7,195 nucleotides of DNA. Source: Alphaproteobacteria bacterium (GTDB taxonomy: Bacteria > Pseudomonadota > Alphaproteobacteria > Acetobacterales > Acetobacteraceae). The stretch spans positions 1 through 7,195 of the forward strand of contig JAAFHD010000182.1 of the NCBI GenBank assembly GCA_013298245.1, read 5' to 3'. Shown here in pieces: positions 1 to 5,624 of this stretch. Position 1 is the stretch's first letter; each line of letters begins with the position of its first letter. The notes below the pieces were generated by a model. The model had not been told where the DNA came from. It was given only the letters and a program-made list of their open reading frames with translations, and ran no database searches. The position numbers and the translations under genes are program-made.

Positions 1-1134
1 ATTCGCATCCGTCACCGCGGGTTTTTGGCCACCACGCCCATAACAGGCCGGCCCCGGCATCGCGCCCGCACTTTCCGGCCCTACCTGGATGCGCCCCAGC
101 GCATCGACATGCGCCAGCGACCCACCACCCGCGCCGATCTCCACCATCTCGATCACCGGAATCCGCAGCGGCATGCCAGAGCCGCGCTGGAACCGCCCGA
201 TGCGCGCCACCTCGAAATGCCGCGCCGCCTGTGGCGTGAAATCATCGATCAGGCAGACCTTCGCCGTGGTGCCGCCCATGTCGAAGCTCAGCACCTTCTT
301 CCACCCGCGCTGCCGCGCGACATAGGCCGAGAAAATCGCGCCACCCGCCGGCCCGCTCTCCACCAGGCGGATCGGGAATCGCGACGCGGTTTCAATGCTG
401 GTCAGCCCCCCGCCCGACAGCATCATGAAGACGGGCGCGCCCATGCCCATCGCCGTCAGCCCCTCGCGCAGCCGCGCCAAATACCCGGCCATCAGCGGCT
501 GCACATAGGCGTTCGCGACGGTGGTCGAAAACCGCTCCCACTCGCGCATTTCCGGCGAGACCTCGCTGGCCAGGCTGATCGGCACCTCCGGCCAAACCTC
601 GCGCACAATCGCCGCCGCGCGCTTCTCATGCGCCGGATTCACGAAGCCATGCAGAAAGCCGATGGCCAGCGCGCGCATACCCTCATCGCGCAAAAACCGC
701 GCGGCATCGGCCACCGCCGCCTCATCCAATTCGCGCAGCACCTTGCCGGTGTTGTCCAACCGCTCCCGCACCGTCACGCGATGCCGCCGGCGCACCAGCG
801 GCTGCGGCAGCGAGATATTCAGGTCGTACTGGTCGTACCGGCTCTCATTCCCCAGCGCCAAAACATCGCGAAACCCCTCGGTCGTGATGAACCCAGTGGG
901 CGCGCCCTTGCGCTCAATGATCGCATTCGTCGCCAGCGTCGTGCCATGGATCATCAGCACGACATCGCCCGGGCCCATACCGGCCTTGGCCAGCACCTGG
1001 CGCACGCCATCCAGCACGCCTTCCTCGGGCGCCTGCGGCGTGGTCAGCACTTTCACCGTCCAGCGCCGCTCCTCGCTCTCCAGCGCCACATCGGTAAAGG
1101 TGCCGCCAATATCCGCGGCCAGGCGCGCGGCCAT
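1..1134 (-). CDS. hyuA: Hydantoinase/5-oxoprolinase family protein, A-type ATPase subunit (N-terminal 378 residues, cut by left edge)
   Basis: Enzymes of this family use ATP to open cyclic amides: HyuA acts on N-methylhydantoins or hydantoins, and 5-oxoprolinase on 5-oxoproline. They usually work in the cytoplasm with a HyuB partner. The frame is open from the ATG at 1134 to the window edge, giving 378 of an expected ~690 residues. Seen directly: DIGGTFTDVAL at residues 8-18 (the N-terminal phosphate-binding signature), HGTTLATNAIIERKGA at 63-78, SGGGL at 240-244, ESGPAGG at 259-265, FDMGGTTAKV at 284-293 (second ATPase phosphate loop), EIGAGGGS at 332-339 and GPACYGRGG from 361. The order matches Hydant_A_N followed by the start of the Hydantoinase_A domain. 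The start overlaps the SDR stop as TGATG, so translation is probably coupled; no strong Shine-Dalgarno is seen. Substrate cannot be told from sequence. A HyuB gene would be expected beyond the left edge. The symbol is a family-level assignment. Confidence 0.93.
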   Translation of the reverse strand, partial: MAARLAADIGGTFTDVALESEERRWTVKVLTTPQAPEEGVLDGVRQVLAKAGMGPGDVVLMIHGTTLATNAIIERKGAPTGFITTEGFRDVLALGNESRYDQYDLNISLPQPLVRRRHRVTVRERLDNTGKVLRELDEAAVADAARFLRDEGMRALAIGFLHGFVNPAHEKRAAAIVREVWPEVPISLASEVSPEMREWERFSTTVANAYVQPLMAGYLARLREGLTAMGMGAPVFMMLSGGGLTSIETASRFPIRLVESGPAGGAIFSAYVARQRGWKKVLSFDMGGTTAKVCLIDDFTPQAARHFEVARIGRFQRGSGMPLRIPVIEMVEIGAGGGSLAHVDALGRIQVGPESAGAMPGPACYGRGGQKPAVTDAN

Positions 1135-1922
1135 CAAAATGCCCGCACCATGCCGCCATCCACGCGGATCACTTCGCCCGTCAGATAGCTCGCCGGCGCC
1201 CCACACAGGAACGCCACCATCGGCCCGAATTCCGACGCCTCGCCATACCGCAACGCTGGAATGGTCTTGCTGCGTTCGGCAATCACCTCATCCACGCTCT
1301 TGCCCGTCTTCTGCCCCAGGCTATTCGCCGTCTCGATGCTGCGGTCCGTGCGGATCGCACCGGGCGATACGCAGTTCACCGTAATCCCCTCGCCCGCCAC
1401 CTCGTTCGACAGCGTCTTCAGATACCCCATCAACGCCGCGCGCAGCGTGTTGGACAGCACCAGGTTCGGAATCGGCTGCTGCAACCCGGTCGACGCGATG
1501 GACACCACCCGCCCCCAACGCTGCGCGCGCATCCCCGGCAGTGCGCGCTTCACCATATGCACCGGGCTCTGCACGATGCGCTGGAACCACGGCGCCAGCA
1601 GCGCCTCGTCCATATCCAGCGCGGTGCCGGGCGGCGGGCCGCCATGGTTCAGCACCAGGATGTCGATGCCGCCCATCGCCGCCATCGCGCCATCCGCCAG
1701 GCGGTCCATATCCGCGATTTCAGCGACGTCTGCCGGAATGCCCGTGGCCGATGCGGCACCTAGCGCGCGCAGCTCCGCGCAGGCCGCATCCAGGCTCGCC
1801 TGCTGGCGGCCACTGATGACCAGCGCCGCGCCCTCGCGCGCCAGCGCATCGGCCACGCTGCGCCCCAAACCCTTCGACGCGCCCATCACCACAGCGCGCT
1901 TGCCCTTCAAACCCAGATCCAT
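1134..1922 (-). CDS. Atypical short-chain dehydrogenase/reductase (FabG-like, degenerate catalytic tetrad)
   Basis: This 262-residue protein has the normal length and Rossmann layout of a classical SDR. The nucleotide loop GASKGLG is at residues 14-20, and Arg39 after the second strand (SGR) favours NADP(H). The usual NNAG is replaced by LNHG (91-94) within LNHGGPPPG. TVNCVSPG is at 181-188 and YLTGEVIRVDGG at 246-257. The catalytic Ser is present (Ser144 in SIAS), but where Tyr-x3-Lys should lie there is Ser157-x3-Arg161 (SNTLR), and no Asn occurs in the helix that normally supplies the fourth residue. This matches the known BKR-like SDR-like subgroup (conserved domain cd05344), whose members lack perfect catalytic motifs. 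The chosen start has GGAG at 1935-1932, nine bases upstream of the ATG. The open frame continues far upstream, but only antisense to the next gene. It is the first gene of an operon with the HyuA-type ATPase (1-base overlap). The reaction is unknown; calling it a 3-oxoacyl-ACP reductase would be unsafe. Confidence 0.9.
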   Translation of the reverse strand: MDLGLKGKRAVVMGASKGLGRSVADALAREGAALVISGRQQASLDAACAELRALGAASATGIPADVAEIADMDRLADGAMAAMGGIDILVLNHGGPPPGTALDMDEALLAPWFQRIVQSPVHMVKRALPGMRAQRWGRVVSIASTGLQQPIPNLVLSNTLRAALMGYLKTLSNEVAGEGITVNCVSPGAIRTDRSIETANSLGQKTGKSVDEVIAERSKTIPALRYGEASEFGPMVAFLCGAPASYLTGEVIRVDGGMVRAF

Positions 1923-1971
1923 GCCGACATGCTCCAATGCGTTGCGCGGACCATCCACCGCGCCCGCCCCC

Positions 1972-1999
1972 CTGGCAAGCCGGCCCGCCCGCTGATAGT
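1972..1999 (+). promoter_or_regulatory. Possible sigma-70-type promoter for the D-2-hydroxyacid dehydrogenase
   Basis: In the 102-bp divergent gap, CTGGCA (1972-1977) and GATAGT (1994-1999) are 16 bp apart, each matching 4 of 6 consensus bases. The second box ends 25 bp before the start codon at 2025. This is a weak pattern match in G+C-rich DNA and no operator repeat is visible. A convincing promoter for the opposite-facing SDR was not found. Confidence 0.22.
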
Positions 2000-2024
2000 C
2001 GGCGCGCAAACCAGGGGTTGCACC

Positions 2025-2993
2025 ATGACCAAGCCGACGCTGCTGATCACCCGCCATTTGCCCGCCGCGACGGAAGCGCGCGCGGCGCGTGACTATGATG
2101 CGCGGTTGAACCCGAAGGACGATCCCTGGTTCCGCGACGGCGCCGAAATCGCGCGCCGCGCGGCGGGTGCTTCCGGCATCCTCTGCGCCGCCGGCGACCC
2201 GCTGGGCGAGGCCACCATCGCCGCCCTGCCCGACAGCGTGAAGATCATCTCCACCTTCAGCGTCGGCACCGACCACATCGCGATTCCTGCGGCGCGCGCC
2301 CGCGGCATCGAAGTCACCAACACCCCCGAAGTGCTGTCCTTCGCCACCGCCGAAATCGCCTTCACGCTCATGCTCATGGCCGCCCGCCGCGCCGGCGAGG
2401 GCGAGCGCATGGTCCGCGCCGGCGCCTGGCATGGCTGGGCGCCCACGCAGCTGATGGGCATCACGCTCGAGGGCAAGCGCCTGGGCATCCTGGGCTTCGG
2501 CCGCATCGGCCAGAAACTGGCCGCCATGGCACGCGGCATGAGCATGGAAATCCATTACCGCGACGTGCGCCGCGCGCCCGCCGAACAGGAAATGGGCGCC
2601 ATCTTCCACGACAGCGACGCGTCCTTCCTGTCCACCATCGACGTGCTGTCCATGCATGTCCCGGGCGGTGACGCCACCCGCAAATGGCTCAACGCCGAAC
2701 GCCTGGCGATGATGCGCGCAGGCTCGCTGGTGGTGAATTCCGGCCGTGGTCCCAGCGTGGATGATGCGGCGCTGGTCGATGCGCTGAAGTCCGGCCACAT
2801 CCGCGCCGCGGGCCTGGATGTGTATGACGGCGAGCCGCACGTTTTCTCCGGCTATCGCGAATTGCAGAATGTGGCGCTGCTGCCGCATCTGGGCAGTGCG
2901 ACGATCGAAACGCGTGACGCGATGGGTGCGCGATGCCTGGACAATCTGGACGCCGTGCTGCTGCGCGGGGAAGCCGCGCCGCATCGGGCCTGA
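2025..2993 (+). CDS. D-glycerate dehydrogenase / glyoxylate-hydroxypyruvate reductase (D-2-hydroxyacid dehydrogenase family)
   Basis: The family interconverts 2-keto acids (glyoxylate, hydroxypyruvate) and D-2-hydroxy acids (glycolate, D-glycerate) with NAD(P)(H) in the cytosol. The protein has 322 residues, normal for the GyaR-type group. Seen: substrate-loop region STFSVGTDHI at 76-85; TNTPEVLSFATAEIAFTLML at 98-117; Rossmann motif GFGRIG at 157-162; catalytic Arg241 in NSGRG, Glu270 in DVYDGEP, and His288 in LPHLGSAT. All three catalytic residues are intact. After the second Rossmann strand the sequence is YRDVRR (178-183), where many GyaR proteins have an Arg at the Val181 position; this may shift the balance towards NAD, a weak inference. 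The ATG at 2025 is preceded by AGGGG (2013-2017) with a 7-base spacer, better supported than upstream in-frame codons. It is divergent from the SDR/hyuA operon and convergent with the small gene 11 bp downstream. Exact substrate is not certain. Confidence 0.92.
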   Translation: MTKPTLLITRHLPAATEARAARDYDARLNPKDDPWFRDGAEIARRAAGASGILCAAGDPLGEATIAALPDSVKIISTFSVGTDHIAIPAARARGIEVTNTPEVLSFATAEIAFTLMLMAARRAGEGERMVRAGAWHGWAPTQLMGITLEGKRLGILGFGRIGQKLAAMARGMSMEIHYRDVRRAPAEQEMGAIFHDSDASFLSTIDVLSMHVPGGDATRKWLNAERLAMMRAGSLVVNSGRGPSVDDAALVDALKSGHIRAAGLDVYDGEPHVFSGYRELQNVALLPHLGSATIETRDAMGARCLDNLDAVLLRGEAAPHRA

Positions 2994-3004
2994 ATGGGCT
3001 GCGG

Positions 3005-3361
3005 TCAGCGCAGCACGCCCTCGGCACAGCGAAAGACTGTCACGCGCGCCAGGTCGCGCGCGGTGACAGTATAGAGCCCCTTGCCCAGTCGCAGCGTCCT
3101 GGCCTCGGCCTGGTCGAGCAGGATGGGGCTGAATACCGCCGGGTCCGGCGTCGCACCTGGCAGGCTGAAATAGACCCGGCAAAGCAACTGCGCGGCGCGG
3201 GGGTTGTGCACGCGCACCCAGTATTCGTGATGGCCATCGGTCTCGCTTGTCCAGAAGCGGTCGATGCGGATGCGGTCCTGCTGTGTCGCGGTGCTGAACA
3301 TGCCGCTGACCCTGACGGGTGCTCGCCTGCGCGGCCAATCGATCCTGCCACCCACGAGCAT
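3005..3361 (-). CDS. Small conserved-looking protein of unknown function
   Basis: I do not recognise a family. The frame gives 118 residues from the ATG at 3361, or 98 from an internal ATG at 3301. The second start has AGGG eight bases upstream; the first has AGG at a similar distance, so the start is unresolved. The natural-looking part begins after residue 21: alternating charged and hydrophobic stretches such as DRIRIDRFWT and HEYWVRVHNPRAAQLL suggest a small beta-rich soluble domain. No signal peptide, membrane helix or cysteine cluster is seen (only Cys61 and Cys112). The composition is less Arg/Ala/Pro-biased than the competing antisense frames here, which supports it as a real gene. 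It ends 11 bp from the stop of the convergent dehydrogenase and faces away from typA. Its last 22 codons contain a long inverted repeat (3036-3070). Confidence 0.62.
   Translation of the reverse strand: MLVGGRIDWPRRRAPVRVSGMFSTATQQDRIRIDRFWTSETDGHHEYWVRVHNPRAAQLLCRVYFSLPGATPDPAVFSPILLDQAEARTLRLGKGLYTVTARDLARVTVFRCAEGVLR
3036..3070. repeat. Long inverted repeat (8+6 bp stem, one bulge, 6-base loop) inside the 3' end of the small gene
   Basis: ACTGTCAC (3036-3043) is complementary to GTGACAGT (3063-3070). The adjoining GCGCGC at 3044-3049 pairs with GCGCGC at 3056-3061, leaving a single bulged G at 3062 and the loop CAGGTC. The hairpin is 43 bp past the dehydrogenase stop and within the last codons of the convergent gene, so it could stop or stabilise transcripts from either side. 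No U-tract follows on the plus strand, and only CTTTC on the minus strand. It encodes the near-symmetric peptide VTARDLARVTV, so coding chance is an alternative explanation. Confidence 0.6.
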
Positions 3362-3477
3362 AGCACTGGCCTATCGCCATGCGGCACGCACGCATCGGGT
3401 CCGCGCATTTACGCTGGCGTTCCGAATGAACCCAGGGTAAGGGGGCGCAACTTCACACAAGGCAAGCCCGAGGAAAC

Positions 3478-3508
3478 GCCCGGACCGCCCACGCGGCCCG
3501 GGCTTTTT
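3478..3508 (+). terminator. Factor-independent terminator hairpin on the plus strand, just upstream of typA
   Basis: GCCCGG (3478-3483) pairs with CCGGGC (3498-3503), and CCGC (3485-3488) with GCGG (3493-3496). There is one A/C mismatch between the two blocks, a 4-base loop, and five T immediately after (3504-3508). The shape is that of an intrinsic terminator for rightward transcription. On the opposite strand the hairpin is followed by GTTTCC, which is weaker. It sits 31 bp before the typA ATG. No plus-strand gene ends nearby: the previous one stops at 2993. It therefore ends either dehydrogenase read-through, an unannotated small RNA, or a typA leader (attenuation). Confidence 0.78.
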
Positions 3509-3539
3509 GCAGGCATGTCTCAACGCCCGGGGCATTCCC

Positions 3540-5366
3540 ATGGAACTGCGTAACGTCGCGATCATCGCGCACGTCGACCACGGCAAAACGACGCTGGTGG
3601 ACCAATTGCTGAAGCAGTCCGGCACTTTCCGGGAAAACCAGCAGGTCGCCGAACGCGCGATGGACCGCAACGACCTGGAGCGCGAGCGCGGCATCACCAT
3701 CCTGGCCAAGTGCACCGCCGTTGAATGGCAGGGTGTGAAGCTGAACATCGTCGACACCCCAGGCCACGCCGATTTCGGCGGCGAGGTGGAGCGCATCCTC
3801 TCCATGGTGGATGGCGTCGTGCTGCTGGTGGATGCCGCCGAAAGCGTGCTGCCGCAGACCAAGTTCGTGCTGGGCAAGGCGCTGAAGCGCGGCCTGCGCC
3901 CGATCGTGGTGGTGAACAAGGTGGACCGCCAGGACGCGCAGCCCGACCAGGTCCACAATGAAATCTTCGACCTGTTCGCGTCCATGGACGCGAATGACGA
4001 ACAGCTGGATTTCCCCATGCTGTTCGCCTCCGGCCGCCAGGGCTGGGCGGATGAGGAGCTGAATGGTCCGCGCAAGGATCTCTCCGCGCTGTTCAACCTG
4101 ATCTTGCGCCATGTGCCGGCGCCGGGGCTGGACGTGGAAAAGCCCTTCGCGATGAACGCCGCCATCCTGGAATACGACAACTTCCTGGGCCGTATTCTGA
4201 CCGGCCGCGTGGAACAGGGTGTGGCGCGGCTGAACATGCCGGTGAAGGTGCTGCGCCCCGACGGCACGCAGATCGAAACCGGGCGGCTCACCAAGCTGAT
4301 GACCTTCCGCGGCCTGGAACGCGTGCCGGTGGAAAGCGTGCAGGCCGGCGATATTCTGGCGATTGCGGGCCTGGCTGATGGCACCATCCCGGACACGATT
4401 TGCTCGCCCGAAATCATGGCGCCGCTGCCGTCCATGCCGGTTGATCCGCCGACACTGGCGATGACCTTCCGCGTGAATGACGGCCCACTGGGTGGGCGCG
4501 AGGGCAAGAAGGTCACGTCGCGGCAAATCCGCGAGCGGCTGTTCCGCGAATCCGAAGGCAATGTCGCGATCCGCGTGAAGGACAGCGAGGAGACCGACGC
4601 GTTCGAAGTGGCGGGCCGTGGCGAATTGCAGCTGGGCGTGCTGATCGAAACGATGCGTCGCGAAGGCTTCGAACTGACCATCGGCCGCCCCAAGGTGCTG
4701 ATGCAGGACAACCCGGAAACCGGCGCCCGCGAAGAACCCTTCGAGGATGTGCTGGTCGATGTCGATGAGGCTTATACCGGCGTCGTCGTGGAGAAACTGT
4801 CGCTGCGCAAGGCGCAGATGACGGATATGCGCCCGTCCGGTGCGGGCAAGACGCGGGTGTCCTTCCTGATGCCGTCGCGCGGGCTGATCGGCTATCATTC
4901 GGAATTCCTGACTGATACGCGCGGCACCGGCGTGATGAACCGGCTGTTCGCCGGCTACCACCCCTATGCCGGCCAGATGGAAGGCCGCATCAAGGGCAGC
5001 CTGATTTCCAATTCCGACGGAGAGGCAGTGCAATACGCGCTGTTCTACCTGCAGGAACGCGGCACGCTGTTCGTCACACCTGGTGAGCGCGTCTTCATCG
5101 GCATGATCATCGGCGAAAACTCGCGCGAGGATGACCTTGAGGTGAACCCCATCAAGGAAAAGAAGCTGACCAACATCCGCGCCGCCGGCAAGGATGATGC
5201 GCTGCTGCTGACGCCGCCGCGGCGGATGAGCCTGGAGCAGGCGATGTCCTATATCGAGGATGATGAGCTGGTCGAGGTCACACCTTCGGCCGTGCGCATC
5301 CGCAAGCGGTATCTGGATCCGAATGAGCGCAAGCGGAATGCGCGGCGGGCGGAAGCGGCGGCGTAG
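3540..5366 (+). CDS. typA: GTP-binding translation factor TypA/BipA
   Basis: TypA/BipA is a ribosome-binding GTPase related to EF-G and LepA. In studied bacteria it aids 50S ribosome assembly and stress or low-temperature growth. The protein is 608 residues, the usual family length. The GTPase motifs are all present: G1 AHVDHGKT (10-17), G2 threonine in RGIT (50-53), G3 DTPGH (72-76), G4 NKVD (126-129) and G5-like ASGR (163-166). Domain II, the EF-G III/V-like domains and the TypA-specific C-terminal domain follow, including SRGLIGYHSEFLTDTRGTG, characteristic of this family. The ATG at 3540 begins MELRNVAIIAHVDHG, the standard family N-terminus. An in-frame TTG at 3507 would start inside the terminator T-tract and is rejected. 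The Shine-Dalgarno is poor (a GGGG seven bases upstream). The gene appears monocistronic, flanked by hairpins on both sides. The C-terminus ends in a basic Arg/Ala tail (RKRNARRAEAAA). Confidence 0.98.
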   Translation: MELRNVAIIAHVDHGKTTLVDQLLKQSGTFRENQQVAERAMDRNDLERERGITILAKCTAVEWQGVKLNIVDTPGHADFGGEVERILSMVDGVVLLVDAAESVLPQTKFVLGKALKRGLRPIVVVNKVDRQDAQPDQVHNEIFDLFASMDANDEQLDFPMLFASGRQGWADEELNGPRKDLSALFNLILRHVPAPGLDVEKPFAMNAAILEYDNFLGRILTGRVEQGVARLNMPVKVLRPDGTQIETGRLTKLMTFRGLERVPVESVQAGDILAIAGLADGTIPDTICSPEIMAPLPSMPVDPPTLAMTFRVNDGPLGGREGKKVTSRQIRERLFRESEGNVAIRVKDSEETDAFEVAGRGELQLGVLIETMRREGFELTIGRPKVLMQDNPETGAREEPFEDVLVDVDEAYTGVVVEKLSLRKAQMTDMRPSGAGKTRVSFLMPSRGLIGYHSEFLTDTRGTGVMNRLFAGYHPYAGQMEGRIKGSLISNSDGEAVQYALFYLQERGTLFVTPGERVFIGMIIGENSREDDLEVNPIKEKKLTNIRAAGKDDALLLTPPRRMSLEQAMSYIEDDELVEVTPSAVRIRKRYLDPNERKRNARRAEAAA

Positions 5367-5370
5367 TCAC

Positions 5371-5380
5371 GCCACGTGGC
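5371..5380. repeat. Perfect 10-bp palindrome GCCACGTGGC after typA
   Basis: GCCACGTGGC reads identically on both strands and starts four bases after the typA stop codon. It could be half of the local terminator structure or a dimeric regulator site. With no promoter adjacent, an operator role is speculative. Perfect 10-mers of this kind can occur by chance in G+C-rich DNA. Confidence 0.4.
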
Positions 5381-5381
5381 A

Positions 5382-5418
5382 CGAGGCGCGCCGCTCGACC
5401 GCGCGCCTCGGTCTTGTT
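5382..5418 (+). terminator. Likely transcription terminator of typA
   Basis: CGAGGCGCGC (5382-5391) is perfectly complementary to GCGCGCCTCG (5401-5410), giving a 10-bp G+C-rich stem with a 9-base loop, followed by GTCTTGTT. The stem starts 15 bp after the typA stop. The T-tract is interrupted, so termination may be partial or helped by Rho. The rest of the gap up to the tRNA (5419-5511) shows no gene I can support. Confidence 0.65.
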
Positions 5419-5511
5419 GATGAGGTTTGGTGCTGTGCGCGTTGCGCGCCGACGCACTGCGAAGCGGATCGGGCAACTGCGCGGGTTCGGCACGCAAAGA
5501 TTGGAAAAAAC

Positions 5512-5585
5512 TGTTCCCGGCGGGATTCGAACCCACGGCCCCAGGATTAGGAATCCTGTGCTCTATCCAGCTGAGCTACGGGAAC
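5512..5585 (-). tRNA. tRNA-Arg(CCT)
   Basis: Read on the minus strand, the 74 bases fold as a full cloverleaf: acceptor GTTCCCG / CGGGAAC with discriminator A; D-arm GCTC-AGCTGGATA-GAGC; anticodon arm CAGGA-TTCCTAA-TCCTG with anticodon CCT; a 5-base variable loop; and T-arm GTGGG-TTCGAAT-CCCGC with one G-T pair. Anticodon CCT decodes the rare arginine codon AGG. The 3' CCA is not encoded: the next bases are GTTTTTT (minus strand, 5511-5505), and the T6 run probably ends the transcript. The tRNA starts 35 bp after the stop codon of the upstream barrel gene, so co-transcription and processing are possible. No duplicated 3' end that would mark an integrated element is visible here. Confidence 0.97.
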
Positions 5586-5595
5586 ACGCTTCCTC

Positions 5596-5624
5596 CACAT
5601 ACCCCAGCCTTTCGCCGCCGTCAG
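5596..5624 (-). promoter_or_regulatory. Possible own promoter of tRNA-Arg
   Basis: On the minus strand CTGACG (5624-5619) and TATGTG (5601-5596) are 17 bp apart and end 10 bp before the tRNA 5' end. The match is 4 of 6 and 3 of 6 to consensus. The first box overlaps the TGA stop of the barrel gene. Position and spacing are good but the second box is poor. Confidence 0.28.

Noticed and set aside
25..1384. Long plus-strand open frames (25-1188 and 521-1384)
   Set aside because: They lie antisense to the HyuA-type gene, whose conserved motifs are continuous. Their products are Arg/Pro/His/Ser-rich with no family features, as expected of G+C-rich shadow frames.
1929..2024. 32-residue N-terminal extension of the D-glycerate dehydrogenase
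   Set aside because: It lacks a Shine-Dalgarno and is Arg/Pro/Ala-rich. The ATG at 2025 has AGGGG at good spacing and gives the usual family N-terminus.
1923..3395. N-terminal extension of the SDR frame up to 3395 (753 residues in total)
   Set aside because: The extension runs antisense through the whole hydroxyacid dehydrogenase and has low-complexity composition. The SDR fold starts cleanly at the ATG at 1922 with a good Shine-Dalgarno.
3507..3539. TTG start adding 11 residues to TypA
   Set aside because: The TTG lies within the terminator T-tract, and the TypA family starts at MELRNVAIIAHVDHG or equivalent.
3371..5033. Two long minus-strand frames antisense to typA (446 and 526 codons)
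   Set aside because: typA is complete with every GTPase motif. The antisense products show mirrored-codon composition and no domains.
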